Source: Monarcha castaneiventris obscurior (Eukaryota; Chordata; Aves; Passeriformes; Monarchidae). Taken from it: 64,000 nucleotides of DNA. The notes under the pieces were generated by a model, which saw only the letters and a program-made list of their open reading frames with translations, made no database searches and was not told where the DNA came from. Positions 26,217 through 40,400 of this stretch are shown piece by piece. Within the stretch, counting starts at the first letter, position 1. Each line of letters starts with the position of its first letter. A program made the translations under genes and the position numbers. Location of the stretch: NCBI GenBank assembly GCA_026261815.1, contig JAMPIT010000379.1:20014501-20078500 (forward strand), given 5' to 3'.

Positions 26217-29200
26217 ACAGTCCAAACCTGTCACTGTGTAAAATTTGGCATGATGTGGAGGGTGAACATAGCCCACTCACCACCCTGGAAATTTAGGAAG
26301 CTTTGTTAGACCCATGTCAGGGGAGAGTGAGGGTGGATGGTCCTCTGCTCGCTGCTCTGTGCAATAAGAGGACACCCACAGAGGGCTTGTGCCCAAAGCA
26401 ACAGGGAGTGATGTGAGCCACAGAGAGTGATGTAAGCAATTACAGCTTGTAAGTGTAGTATTTCCTACTGAAAGTCTGTTGTTCCATGACTCTCTGTGAA
26501 AGGGCCTGGGAAACTCAGGTGCATTGAAGCTTAATCCCAGTGAGATGTATCCCACTGCAGCTAATGCTGACCAATTTTTCAAGCTACCAGTGTGTTATTT
26601 CTGGTGGGCAGCTCTCCATGCCCTTACCATTTCCCTAATCTTCTTTTCACTAAATCCTTCCCTAACAATTACTTAAGAGAGAAAGCAGTACCAGGTAAAG
26701 CAGGATTAAAATACTGATCTTCTCAATGACCTGAGACTCAGAAAAATAAAGGTATCTCACAAATATGAAAGCCACTAAGATTTAGTTTACTTCTGCTGAA
26801 TAGGATTAAAAGGAATTTGGCAACCTGCTGATGTTTCCCCTAAGGCTCTCCTCCCCAACACACTACCCCAGACAATCATGTAATGTAGGGAGCAGTAGAA
26901 ACTTATTGAGGAAATTGAAGAGTACTCTGAGTTTGAAGTTTTAAAATAAATCCTTAACTGGGATTATGAGTGAGTCATAGACTTTGTGTATAAAAACCAC
27001 TGAACTATGTTTTAAACCCAGTGATGGATAAATCTTTGTGATGTGGTAAAAACTTGTTATTAAAGAAGCGACTCTTTACACAGCAGTTTTATCACCATTA
27101 GGACATAACAGTCCAAATATTCTTCCCACACCTTCACAAGACATGTGCAGTTTGCCCTTGAGAACATATCTGGAAAAATACACTCACCCTCCAGTACCTG
27201 ATGGGAGCCTTACATGTGCAGTCAGGGCTGGCTGATAAAAGCCTCAGTTCTACCAGCAAGGCTGGCAGATTGCTGCCACAGCATTTTCTTTCCAGAGATA
27301 TTAAGATTTGCTTGTTTGTTTGTTTTTTAAATGCAGCAGGTGCCTTGCTAAGAAAAGCAACTCAAGTTGTGCCAAAGCTCTGACAGGAACTGATGATGGA
27401 AAGAGCCTGTAGCTGTGTGGCTTCACCTTTGGTAAGCACAACTGTGCTCTGGAAGCTTTGTTACTGCTAACATTGACCAGATGTGAATTAAAAAAAAAAA
27501 AAAGAAAGGAAACAAAAATAAGAAAAAAAGATTGAAAAAAAATACCTTACCATTTATCTTCCTAGCAAAACCGGATATATTATATTGTGTACAACAAGAG
27601 AGCATTTCTTGCCTTCATAGAAGGAAAGGTGAAATTCTCTTATAACACAGATGTTGATGCTTTCTGCTATTCACCTTATTTTTCTCAATATGAGATATTA
27701 CATGCTATTATCAAGTGGTTTTGAAAAGCATATAAAACCACTCAAAGCTCTGTAATAGATCTGATCTTTCTTGTAGCTTTGTTTAAACTATTTTTTTCCT
27801 AAGAAATGTGACCATTTTCTGATTCCATCAGTTTTGGAGTTATTCTCCACACTATCTACACAGAATATCTCTACTCTGCTATCAATATTTCCAGCTGATG
27901 GTTTTACCTGCATTTCTCAACATTCATAGCTTCCTTCAAGTCCCATGGTAGACAGAGGCTTTCATTTAAAATCTGAGTTTATAGATTTGCTGACTACCAA
28001 AAAAACACCCAAAAAACCAAAACCACACTAAAGATGTGTGCCTGAAAAGAAATAGCACCTAATTTATCAATTTAACATACATATATTTAAAATTAGCCAT
28101 ATGAGGTCATCATTGTTTGTTGGGTTTTTTTTTTAATATTGGGGACTGGCTACACTGAGTTTCCTCGCAGATATATTTGTTTATTTATTTATAGTGTGGC
28201 TAGTCAGAGCTTGGTGTTGAAGCGCTGACTGACTTTGTCTTTGCTAATATCACATGTGACCTAGTATCCTCCGTCTTGTACCATCAGAGGACTCTAAATT
28301 TCTGCTGACCCAGACCCATGTAGATGTGTAAGAGAGTGGTGGGGTTTGTAACAGTGTTTTGTAACAGTGGTGGGGATAGTAACAGTGTTTACAGACCACC
28401 TGATCTGTAGAAAAAAAAAATGAACTAACTTCTGAGCCCACCAGCTCTCCCAAAGTTGTCTTTGATTTTCAGTGTTTTGTGTACACAGAACTGCAGGTAC
28501 ATCAGCTCTGTGGGCTACTGCCCATGAGGCAAAAGGTCCTCTGCTCAAAATCACACAAACTCTGAGAGCAGCTCCAAAACTTGCACTTTTGTCAGTGTGT
28601 CCATGAGTTCTACAGGCTCTAGCAAGATCCTGGTGAGATGGGTTGCTCAGTTCTGTTTGAAGGGCTTCCCACCAGGCATTTGGCTGGACATGGCTCATTC
28701 AAGGGAAATAAGCTCCCAGACCGGGACAGGCTCCCTGCCATGGGCAGTGTGGTCTTCCTGAACAGCTGTGGTGCCCAACAGTACCAGAAGCAGTGGCCAC
28801 CTGTGTTATTGCCATGGTAGTCATGAGCCTGGACTTTGTGCCCTCCTGGCTTTCCCGGGTCGCACCCTTCGTGTGAGCCTGCACCCATCACTGGTGGCAT
28901 TGCAGCCTCTGCTGCACAATGAGGTCTCCCCAGGGACAGGTCCCAGATCCAGAGGCAGATTCAGTGAGCTGGTAATGGGAAGATGGTGAGCAGACCAGAT
29001 AAGCTACACCCACAGGACCTGTAATATTATGGATCCATTATCCAAGAAACCTTAGAGTTACTGGTGATAAAGCAATACTTTTCTGATACCATCATAATGA
29101 CAGATTCAAAAGGGTTTCTCACCTTCATACGTTGTGTATGTATGCACAAATAGCTGGGTGGGTTATTTGAAAAACAATTCCCAGGCTCTTTAAACTTTGT

Positions 29201-30800
29201 CTTCTGTTTGTTACTACATGAAAAATAAAACTACAGGGCCCAACCCACTGCTCTCTAATTTTGTCCAGTAAGGGGAGGCATTTTTGCATTTTGGAGACAA
29301 ACTGTGGCAGAGCACTCAGCAAAGAGAAAAAAAAAATTCAAAAACCAGTCCCTTGCCTCCCAGCTTCTCTCACCATCCTCTAAAATGAAATTAGCTTAAG
29401 ATAAACTCAACTTTCATGATATAGTTTGGTTTTGTTCTATTTACCTCAGTGTCTTCAGAGCGTTCTGAATTTCTCTGTATCTAGGGGAGTGAGAAACATT
29501 CTGCAGACAGAAATTGTAAGTGCAATTTTTTGGCTTCTGACTGGGTTTTGAGAAGAAAAAATCCTCAAAACCAAGAAAGACAGCGCAAAATTTATGAAAC
29601 ATTCTTCAGCTTGAGATAAGCTTAGTACAGTTAGCAATATAGTTAGCATAGCTGTACTGCAGCCATAAAAAGAAGGCAGCAGATTTTTATGAAGCCAAAT
29701 GATGCTGTCAATCTGATGGTTTTGGCAGGAAAGAAGGGGTTTACTTTATCTTGATAACCAAGATGTATATTATTGTCAAGTATATTGTTGTCTGGTTATC
29801 AGAAACAAGGAGAAAAAACAGAAGAAAGGGTCTGGGTCACTGTGGATGAATTACAAAATACCTGTACAGGGAAGGGCCTCTAAGAACAGCATGAATACCC
29901 GCCATCATACTGAGTGACAGCTGCCCAGTCCAGGCAGAGCATACGCCCATAAAAGTGAACTTGGGTGTGATTTCCTTCGGAAATTACCGATCTTGGTTAG
30001 TTTTAAGAGCACTGAAAATTGAAGGGTCTAAACTCAGGGGACTCCTATAAACCTGCATCTCTCCCTTCATCTTCTATACTAATATTACTGAGCATCCATC
30101 ATACTCAGTATCACCCACTTGCAATTAAACAGTTTTAGCTAGAAGCAACAGATTTTAACAGCGTTTTTAGGAAGAAACATTTTCCTAAAAATAGCAGAGG
30201 CCCAAAGATCTTAACCAGTAATTTTTAGCTCTCCTTTTTCCCTCCAAAATGTGGTTCATATTCAGCAGAACATCATCACAGAGGCAGACTGAGATAGCTG
30301 GCTTCCACAGTGTCCTACAGCTTTTCAACTATATCATCAGTCTTAAAAGGAGGTCTTGGTGTGCCAAATTAGGTGTAGAAAGTAATTTAGCCTGGGTTTC
30401 CAATTTCAAACTATGCCAGATATGGACACCCAAGATTCCTTGTTAAGCTGTCTTCTGGCACGAGCAAGAAATTATCTGACTCCAAGAAAAGAACTGGTCT
30501 TTAACTGGATGGATGAGCTTTTCCCTGACCTGGGTAAAAATCAGGTAAATCTGAGCTGTGTGGGGATTCTTCCACTCCTTGTCTACTTTGAGTTGCCTCC
30601 AACCATTCTCAGTTACTCCCATCTCTGTGGTCTGTCTTTTGTGGCTGCCACCTCTATGACCTTACCTTTCCTCCCTGTTCTTTGTTCCTACCATCTCTGC
30701 TGACTTCTAAAGGAAGGAGACCTGAGACAAGACACTGTGTGCTCCAGGCAGCTGGAGTCAGGGTTCCTGGAGCCTGCTGGGACACACATTGGTCACCCTG
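26217..30800. other. Intergenic, no gene recognised
   Basis: Gene-free as far as I can read. It contains A- or T-rich runs (for example 27,480-27,540) and a short local repeat around 28,340-28,395 (GTAACAGTG motifs). Reading frames at about 28.3-29.0 kb overlap on several strands and look like chance ORFs in GC-richer DNA. Confidence 0.4.
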
Positions 30801-31366
30801 TGTGCTGATTTTGGCTGGCATATTGCTAATTTTCTTCACAGTGGCTAGTATGGGACTGTGTTTCAAATTTAGGGGCTGACAATATAGAGATGTTTTTGTT
30901 ATTGCTGAGCAGGGCTTGCACAGAGACAAGGCCTTTTCTGTTTTTCATTGTGCCACACTGGCAAGGAGGCTGGGGGTGCTTGGGAGGTTGGGAGGAGACA
31001 CAGCTGGGACAGGTGACCAAAGGGATATTCCAGACCATATGACATCATGCTCAGCATATAAATCAGAGGGAAGAAGAAGGAAAAGGAGGATTACATTTGG
31101 AGTGATGTCATTTATCTTCCCAAGTCACTGTTATGCATGGTAGGGCCCTGCTTTCCTGGAATTGGCTGGACACCTGCCTGCCCTTTGGTAGCAGTGAATT
31201 AAGTCCTTGTTTTGCCTTGCTCATGTGCATGGCTTTTGGCTTTTTTTTTGTCTTTATGTCAACCCAGGAGTTTTCTACCTTTTACCCTTCTAATTCTGTC
31301 CCCGATCCCTGGTGTGAGTGAGTGGCTGTGTGGGGCTTGGCTGCTGGCTGGGGTTAAACCACAGCA
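30801..31366 (+). mobile_element. Solo LTR of an avian endogenous retrovirus
   Basis: About 565 bp on the plus strand matches a widespread avian ERV LTR type. Its landmarks in order are 'GGCTGGCATATTGCTAATTT', 'GGGATATTCCAGACCATATG', a TATA box (31,057-31,062), 'GTCAACCCAGGAGTTTTCTA', and a 3' end 'GGCTGGGGTTAAACCACAGCA'-like near 31,363. It starts with TG and ends with CA. No internal retroviral genes flank it, so it is probably a solo LTR left by recombination. No clear target-site duplication was seen, so the ends are approximate. Confidence 0.75.
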
Positions 31367-32190
31367 TCCTGCCCAGGTGGGCACCTGTATTTCTGTGTAT
31401 GTCAGTTCCTGCTTTGCACCTTGGGTCCTATATCTCCAGGTGCTCAGTGAGCACCCGTGAGCGCTTTTAGCTCTATCCAGCTGTTCCAGAATCCTTGTAA
31501 AATCATTTTCAATTTTTTTTTCAGGTCAGCATGACCCTGGACAATTTTTTTTTTTTTTTACAGGAGCATCTTTTTATATTTTTCCAGCATTTCATAACAG
31601 GTACAGAGTTTGGTTGTATTACAAAATGCCTGGGCTGGTCCACTTGCATTTTGCTGGAAGTGTAGCTGAGAGTAGAGAGAGAATGTCCAAAAACCTGAGA
31701 TCAGAAATCAGCAGGTCTTGTTCTAACAAGCCAGTTGAATCCACTACAGGCTTTTTGCTGAGTGTGCAAACAGCCACAAAGAAGAATAAACTTCAGTGCC
31801 CAGGTGGTGTAACTGCTCCATTCTCTTCCCAGTGGCTCACATCTGACAGCTCAATGAGCTAACCTGCAGGAACAAATGGGACACCTCTGGCTGCCTTTGT
31901 GAATGTCTTAACAACAATTTTTCCCACTTTCTTCTGGGCAAAAACCAAGTCACTGCATTTGGTGCAACACACCTGTTCAAGATCAGAATTTTCTGTACGT
32001 GACCTCAATTCTACCATTTTTTTAGAGGTTTAACTACCTCCATAATTATTAGCTAGGGCCCTGATGGTGCTGCTGTAATAGCTGTTGGAATCTTGACAGC
32101 CGTGGTAGTGGTGCACATCAATGATTAGAGAACCTCTCCATTCCCTCCCAGTGCCACTGCAGATGAGAAGCCTACTATTACTTGTCACTA

Positions 32191-32310
32191 TAAATATTTA
32201 TATTTATATGTAAATATTTATATATTATTATTATATATATTATTTATATATATTATACATATATAATATATATATAATATATATATAATATATATATTAT
32301 ATATACATAT
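32191..32310. repeat. AT-rich microsatellite
   Basis: About 120 bp made of A and T with hardly any other base, with many TATATA and ATATTTAT words. It is strongly self-complementary and could extrude hairpins. It is non-coding. Confidence 0.9.
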
Positions 32311-32569
32311 CTTCCAGCTCTACAGCAAGTCCAAGAGGAATGAAAGTAGATTCTGTTTCCAACTTCTAAGTGTCTTTACATTTATCATATAAGCAAAAGT
32401 TTTGATTTTTGCTTCCATATTTCTTTGCTTTTTATAGTCAGACACTGTCCCAGGGACTTTCAATCTCCTGAGACAAAGAAGCAAAGAACAATCTTCTGAA
32501 GTTTTTAGCTGAATTTTCCCCCAGTTGCTAACTTCTCCTGTCAAATCTGCATCTCTTTGTATCTTATCA

Positions 32570-33010
32570 TAGAAGTCAAGCAATATGGCTGGAAAGGACC
32601 TTGAGAGGTCTTTGGCCCTGAAGGAATGAGCACTAACACTGCATTTCTGATGGGTATCTGCATAACTTGTTCTTGACAACTTGCAAATAGATATTTCCTA
32701 CTCTCTCCAAGATTTTTTTTTCTTACAAGAATTAATCTTTGTTGCTGCAATTTAAATCTATGATTTCTTGTTCTGTCTTCACTGAATATTCATTCTTTTA
32801 CTTCTTGCAGAAGCTGCCTGAACATTTCAGGTAATATTTAATATGCCCTCAGTTTTCTCATCTCTGTTTAACAACCTTCCTTCTTCACAGTCCAAGTCTT
32901 TCAGGTGCCTGATCCTTCTTGTTGCCTTTTTCTGACTTCCCCTGACATACACAGTAAGATGGGGTTTTTTAACTTGCTGCTTCTTTATTGCGGCCAATGC
33001 TTGGCACAAT
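32570..33010 (-). mobile_element. Ancient CR1-like LINE fragment
   Basis: The plus-strand start 'ATGGCTGGAAAGGACCTTGA' is the reverse complement of a CR1-type 3' end. The following C/T-rich text (for example 'TTCTTCACAGTCCAAGTCTTTCAGG') fits the RT C-terminus of older CR1 families. It is heavily diverged and family assignment is tentative. Confidence 0.5.
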
Positions 33011-33332
33011 TTTCAGTAATGACCAGCAAAAAAAACTTCAGTAGGACTCTGTGGCTGGTCCTTCTGCAGAAACCAGTTTAAAATATACTTTTATTCTGAG
33101 ATGTATAAAACCGGATCATGAGGATAGTTTCAGTCTTGGGCTTTGTTTTCTTAGTCATCATTCTGGCAGAAATACAACATTTATGCATAGAGAGCTCCAA
33201 AAGTCTTCCATGTACAGACTTGCAAGAAGGAGGAAAGGCAATTAATGACCCATTTATATGTAGAAAGAGAGGCAGGTTCTTTGTGAGGAAAATGAGCAGA
33301 ATTTGGAGAAATGAGTTTCCAAATGAGGCATT

Positions 33333-33368
33333 AACCAGAGAGATTTGGTCCCAACCAGAGAGATTTGG
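33333..33368. repeat. 16-bp direct duplication, period 20 bp
   Basis: AACCAGAGAGATTTGG occurs at 33,333-33,348 and again at 33,353-33,368. It is probably a replication-slippage product. Confidence 0.85.
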
Positions 33369-33954
33369 GGGTTGCAGCATGCAAACACACAAGGTAATGC
33401 TTTGAAGCTGCATGAACAGTGTACTGGATGCTGAGTCTAAACTCGGCTGGTTAAAACTGTTCAAACACTACTTGGAACAATTTCTCCATGACCAGAACAT
33501 TTTCCTTTTGTCACCAGAAAGCAAAGCAGGAGCTTCTGCTGGTTCTGTGCCTGTGCTCCTGACACATGTGATCACTGAGTGATGGTTGAGGCAGATTGAG
33601 TCCCCAACTAAATCAACCACCTGGGAGAAATGCTTAGAGCACCCCCAGGATTTACATCATGTTGTCTCTTCCCTGTAAACATTTATTGCCTGCATTCCTC
33701 TGCCTACACGGGCAATTCAGCAGACTGTTGAGAATTCAGCAGATTTATTCATTTTTTCCAGTGCAACTTATCTGCTGCCTGGGCACAGGGCTTTTGTGCT
33801 GGAAAGGTTTTAGATGCTGTTTTCACTAAATAAAGTTTTATGAAGTGTGAAGCTGCAAACAACATAGTAAGTTTGGATATAGTGCTGTTATCAAGATCAA
33901 GAGGCTTTTATACACACATGGTGTGAAGCAATCGTTACAGTCAGAGGTGTCTGA

Positions 33955-34180
33955 ATCATAGAAAATTATGGCTGGAAAGAGCTTCCACAGATCAGCCTTT
34001 CTACCTCCCACCCAGACACTGGATAAACTCTACCTACAACTTTCCTGGCAGATATTTGTCTTATGTCTTGGTAAAAGTCTCCTATGATGAAGCTTTTCAC
34101 AGATTTCCTCAGGCAATTTATTCCAGTGCTTAACTATACTCAGTCATTTTCCTAATGTGCAATTTAGACAGAACTTATCT
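33955..34180 (-). mobile_element. Ancient CR1-like LINE fragment
   Basis: The plus strand begins 'AATCATAGAAAATTATGGCT' followed by 'GGAAAGAGCTTCCACAGATC', a diverged reverse complement of a CR1 3' tail. It continues with 'CAATTTATTCCAGTGCTTAA', another CR1 landmark. Boundaries are approximate. Confidence 0.6.
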
Positions 34181-37179
34181 TTAGAGAAGAAAGCAATATG
34201 GTCAGAGAAAGGTAATATTTCTGTTTATCTCAAGTACGGCTGCAATAAGGGAGTTACACACAAATATCTTGAAAGCACTAACCCAGAGAGACCTGTGTGC
34301 ACACATACGTGGGTCTGAGCATGGCAGCAGCAACCCTGAGAGGGAGTTATGCAGGCTAGGTGGCTGGAAGTGCTGAGCTCTGACATTTTACTGAAACTCT
34401 TCCCTCTCTGGACCATTGATGGCTGAGACAGTGCTGTGAAGTGATGCTTCCCTCCATGCACATTTCACAGCTCTGAGCCTTCACCTGGGGCATCTCCTTT
34501 GGCAGCAAATGCAGAGCTCACTCCCATTCTTCAACACCAATTGGCAGGAGGAACAAACTCTTTTTATAAATCACTGTGTTGTGGAGCACTCCTGCAAGAT
34601 GAGGAAAATTTGGTTTAATGCCCTCGTTTGCCTGATGTGTCCTGACTCATAACTTGCACTCAGGTGCCTTGTCTTTAGATTGCTCAGAGTTTTCCCCTTT
34701 TGCAATGCCCTGCTTGACATGAGAAAAGCTGGACATGAGAATTGACTGGAAAGCAAGAGTGTGACTTTTAGTATTGCAATTAGATTCTTACAGTAAAGCT
34801 TGGAACTGTTGGTTTGGGTCTGGCCACAAGGATTGCATCAATATTTTATGCAATATTTGTTTCATGCAAAATGCAAACACTGTCTGAAAGAGCATCACCC
34901 TCCACCCCAACTGCTTTTCTCAGGAATCATGCTTCCTTTCTATGACTCACTCAGCGTTTAACTTTTCCACACAGTGGAACAAGTTCAGCAGGTGAAGCAG
35001 AGCCTCCCCTGCCCTAGGTTACACACCCTTTGGAAGGTGAGCAATGGTGGTTTTAATCCTTTCCCACAAAGAGAAGAACAAACCCCATATCCCAGTTCTT
35101 GGTGATTGCTGCAGAGTGTTTAAAATATTTTCCATCCGGCTACATTTCGAAGAAAAACAGCAGCTTCCATTGGGCTTCATGTGGATCCAAGGCTGAGACC
35201 TCAGCATGACCTGGCCTGCCCATAAGGCAGGCAGAAGAGAGCCTGCAGGTAAGGGCAGGGGCTGAGCTGCACGCAGCCATCCCAATGGGCCCAGAAATGG
35301 AGTTGCAGAATGGAGACCATGGCAGAAACCCCCCTTCCTTCATGGTGAAGTACTAACGAACATAGATCTTGAGGATTAAACAACTGGACTTAAATTTACT
35401 GCAAACAACTGGAGTTAAATTCAAATTGTCCTAAGAAAGTGCAAGAAAAGTATAAATCTGAAAATTTTTCGTGTCCTAGTGAATGAAACTTAGCCTTATA
35501 ATACCACTGATATGTTAAGGGATGTTGACTGCTTTTAAAATTGTTATCCTGCATTTTAGAGATCAGGGCACCAATTAATTAATGTTACCTTCTTACTACT
35601 CTTCATCAAAGAAATTTTATCTAATTATAGTAGTTTACTACAAACTTTTCCTCAGGGAGTTTCAGACTGCAGTATTGCTAGGTGTGCTGAATTAATTAAG
35701 GATGCGTATTTCTAATTCAGCCATTCAGGAGTATTTTAGAGCCTAATTCTCACAGAGTTTCTTATCTCTGTTGTTTTAATTTCTGTTGCCATGAAATTAA
35801 TTTTGGAAATTACTTTACAACCAGTAGAGAGAATCTGATATTGAAATCGGCTTGCATAAATGTGGACAAAAGAAAGAGAATTCACAATTAAGAGGTGAAG
35901 AAAAAGGCAGACTAGGAAAGCAAAACAACAGACCTCTAAAAGGTATACTTGACTAAATTCAGGTAGTGCATCTCAAAAATTTCACGGGAAGCTGATGAGA
36001 GGGAAGGTTAAGCTAAGAAGAATGGCTGTCACTCAGACAAGATTAATAGGAAGGACAGATACAGAAACAATCAGACAGAACACAGAGGCAGCTAGCCTCC
36101 CTGTCATTTCACAGCTGCCCTCAAATTCAAGAGGAAAAAGAAATGAAAAGGAGGTCATGTTCATAGTAACAGGAAAAGAAGAATGAGCTTGAGCAATTAC
36201 AGACGGGATCGGAAAGACCAAGGCATAAAATAAGATGTCAAATAACAAGAAATTCAGCTTTAAACAGCCTTAGAAAGGGAAGAACCAGGCAATAGGAAGG
36301 CCTCTGCTTCACTTGCAAAGCAGCTTGATGTGGAGAAGGCCAAAACATTCAGTTCTTTCTTTTGCTTTGCTTTCATAAAAAGTTCAATGATGAGCAAGTC
36401 TGTAATAATTAACAGTCTTAAAAGTGTAAGATTTCAGCCTAGGTGAAGGATGGGATAGGGGGATCTTGGAAGGTAAAATTCCTATATATTTGATGTTTCA
36501 GCCTGGCTGATAAATTGTTCAGTAAGATATTTAAAGACAGGCTGAAGCAACCTCAGCGGAAAATATATGGTAGGGGAACAAAAGTTTGTTGAAAACACCC
36601 GCCCTTAGGAGAGAGGGAGAGAACTGGAGGGGATATAGGGAATAATGGGCCTCACTAACAACAATTGAAAAACTAATTTTAAGTATCTGGGTGCTGAAAA
36701 AAAATTCTGTTACTTGCCAAACTAGATGTCAAGGGAAAATTCTGTCACTTCAACATTTTCTTAATCAAGAGGAAAATTGTGCTTCATAGTTAAGGAAGGA
36801 GTAATATGCCATCTGTCCTGATTTTAACAGGGACTTTTGACACTCCCTTTCAATGTTCCTACAAGGGTATTAATGAACACAGGTTGGATGAAACCAGAAG
36901 AAAAACACAAGCAAAAGTGCAATTCTCCATGATTCATTATCAAAATGGAAGGACTTGGTTTTCTACAATGCCATTACTTAGGTTAAATTCAGCTTTCTAC
37001 TTGATATAAGAGCAATTTTTTTTTCCATGCTCGCATGGAAAGGAACAAGAAGTAATGAGCTTAAGTTTTAGAAATATTCATTTTAGACATTAGTAGAAAC
37101 ATTTCTGTGTCACAAATAGAAGGAAACACCTGTGGAGTCTCTGTCGCTGGAGGTCTGTAATAACAGTTTAAACAAACAG
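34181..37179. other. Intergenic, no gene recognised
   Basis: No exons, RNA genes or clear repeats were recognised in this AT-rich stretch. All frames are short. Confidence 0.4.
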
Positions 37180-37440
37180 AAATCATGGAATGGTTTAGAA
37201 TGTCAGGGACCTTGAAGACCATCTGGTTCCAACACCCCTGTCATGGGCAGGGACACCTTCCTCTAGACCAGGTTCTTCAAAGTCCCGTCCAACCTGGCCT
37301 TCAACATTTCCAGAGATGGGGCATCCACAACTTCTCTGGACAACCTGTCCAGTGCCTCACCCCCCTCACAGTAAAGAATATCTTCCTTATAGCTAATCCA
37401 AACCTACCCTCTTTCTGACTGAAACCACTACATCTGTCAG
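37180..37440 (-). mobile_element. CR1 LINE 3' fragment
   Basis: The plus strand reads the reverse complement of the CR1 3' end: 'AATCATGGAATGGTTTAGAA', 'CCTGTCATGGGCAGGGACAC', 'GGATGGGGC'-like text and 'CCTCACAGTAAAGAATATCT'. About 260 bp remain and the frame is broken. Confidence 0.88.
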
Positions 37441-40400
37441 GGATGAACAATTGTAGCTGGCTCTCATTCTTTTCTCCCTTCCTTTTTGCTGTGATTAAAA
37501 GCATTCAAAGAAAAACTATTGACCTCAAATGCAATAAAAATATTTTTTCCTAGAAAATCTCTAGAAAGAGATGAACCCTCCCATTAATTCATGGCATCAT
37601 GCACTTGCACAGCTTTGAGAATCAAAGCCTCTAACACATCAAATATCAGTGATGTATGTGAAGATCACTATTCATCTGTGTATTTTATCTCTGTTTCCAG
37701 CAGCTGTAATCATAATTAAATTCCAGCACTGCTGTTGTGGTTCACATTAAAGCTTCTTGCTTTGCTGTGGCATAGCTGAGACACCTATTAGTCTCTGGTG
37801 ATGTTAATTAAAGAATGAATATTGATGGCAGAGAACATAAAAATGGGTTTTCTATGGGAGAAATAGAGCTATATAGAAATGCAGGCATTTATCAAGAGAA
37901 GAAGTAGCAACACAGAGATAATAATTCCAATGAGTGAACATAACAAAAGAGAGCTTCAGCAGATCCAATTATTAAAAAGAAATGTCAGTGTTGCCTCCTT
38001 AGGCTCAGCATGTGCACTGCTGCCTGCTGGGGTGGAAGGCTCTGCTCCAGCAACACCCTCAAGTCTTTGCATGTCCTGATAGGAACAGCCATGAAAGTGG
38101 CAGGATGAAAATTGCTGAGCAAAAGAAAATGATCTGCTGAAAAATACTGACAGAGTAAATCCTGCCAGCCTGGAACTGTGCTACAGGGAACCAGACTTGG
38201 GAAAGAGAAACATGCTTGAGAAATGCAGCTGACATTTTTGAAGTACAGCTGGGTACCTGGAAACCAGAGACATCCTGAGACACTAGTGATAGGCCCCAAA
38301 ATAAGAAGCTGTAAGAGCAACTTTTTGTCTGAAAAAGTGGAAACAGTCTGGAAAAAATAAAATGGTTCTAAAGGAACCGCAAACAGCATCATCTGTTGAT
38401 TGTTACATGTGAAAAAATGGAAACTCACAGCATCTATTGGCTGCTTGAAGTAGCGATGTCCTACACCCCTTATGCCTCTGTGATCTAAAAGGCATTTTCA
38501 GCCAAAGTGAAGCTACTGAGTACTTCCCTACTGAAGAAATGCTTCACTTTTTTCTTTCTCAAACAGGTTAAATCCCACGCAAACTTCAGCAAGCACTTGG
38601 ATGTTCACCAGGGATAGCTGGCTGACTCCAGGCTCAGTGACGCAGATCATCTCCAAAGTGACAACTCTGTGTAATTATTTTACTGGACTTCCTTTGGGCA
38701 CAGTTTTGGGGGATTGTCCTACCACCTCTGGGATGGTGGGGTACCCCTCCAGGATCAGTTTGTCCTCTCCTTTGGGATGGCTTGGACCCTTCTGAAATCT
38801 GTATAATTCACTTGATACTGGCCAGTATCATATACCCTTAGAAATAATCTATTGTAAGTGTGTCTGCTGCTACATTGTTGATGAGTTTCTTCACTAATTA
38901 TATTTGTAATAGCCTGTAATAACATATACCCCCTTTGTTGCTGCTACACAATTGGCTGCTGATAATATTATCTGCCATACTAATGATTGATATTGTTATT
39001 GATTGCTTATCATAATTTTAATAGCTTGATATATATATATCTCTTCGCTTTATTAATCATATCAACTTGCTATTATTGATTTTTGTGCTATTTGTGCTAA
39101 CCTGCAATAAGGGAGAGGAGTTTAGAGGATAAAAGTCTCCACGTCTTTGTGTATTATGGAGTCCTACAAACCACAGCCGTGATCCCCACCCACCCACAAG
39201 CCAGGTAGCCCATTAGGTTGTGACATATTCCCAGGCATGTGCTTAGTTTCCCTAAGGATGCTCCATGGTGCCTTTGGGAATACAAGTGAACCTACAGGTA
39301 AGGACGTGGCAAAATGTTTTGCTGGATGTACATGAAGCTGTAAAAATCAGTAACATCCCACTACAGGCAGGATCACAGGAGGTTCGAGAAAGGGAAAATA
39401 CAGCTGTGTTAATCAAATGGGCTGTCACCCACTGGAGATGTTTGAGAAGAGGCTGCTCTCTTCATTCAGATCTGTGGTGTTTCAGGGTTCAGCTGCTCAG
39501 CACGGAGCTACTCACAAGGCCAGAAGCAGTGGGTGATCTGAACACTTGTCCCCTCAGAAGCTGGGGGAAAGGTTTACCAGAACTCCCTCCTCTTCTCTGG
39601 CATGGTGTTGGTTTGTCACTGCTAAAAGTGGAGGCTCAGGGTTGTAAAGCATTTTGGTGGTCATGAGCAGAAAATAATTGGCACAAGGTCTCCTAGCCTA
39701 GCCATGAAAAAAGAAAATTGATGGGTAATAGTTAAATCAGTATTTATCAAATTTAAGTTTAAAAATTTAAACTTCATCATGCATGAATTTGTACAGGAAA
39801 TTTAACTTTTCCAAATGTGGTTTTCTTTTTTTTCTTTATGTATGTGGATATTGGCTAGGTAATAAATATGTATAATATAGATGTATTGAATTTTCTCCTT
39901 ATGCTACCTGGAGTTATTTCCGTGGCTCCTGAATATGGCAGCATGAAATCAGTAGTTACACATAGAACTACCTTGCCCATCTTTCCTCCCCTGCCTTCAG
40001 CCACCTAATTAATTCATTTTCCATCAACTACAATCTGGTTTAACATGACAAAGTACCTGCTGTATGTCTCTTCAGGCCCACCTACGTACCTGCTGTGAAT
40101 GTGTTTGCTTTAAAAAGCAAGTGAACTGAGAGCCAAAATTAAACCAAACCAAACAAATTCTGTTTCATGAATCTTCTGTTTACCCAAGTACCTTCTTTCT
40201 AGTGGAAAGCTATTGGAAACTGTCCTCTCCATCACTAGCTTGCCAGATCTCTGCCACCATAAGACAGCCCCCCAGCCCCCCCTTACACGCCCTTTTCAAA
40301 ACTAAATGCATCCTGTGAATGGTGCTGCCGTCTGAGTTCATTAAGTTCATGCTGTCTCTGAAGTCATTGATAGAAGATATTGCAACAGGCCAGGTGGGAG

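Noticed and set aside
25851..26309. 152-codon plus-strand frame as a gene
   Set aside because: It is produced by an exact 198-bp duplication of a chance frame. It shows no domain and no splice or promoter context.
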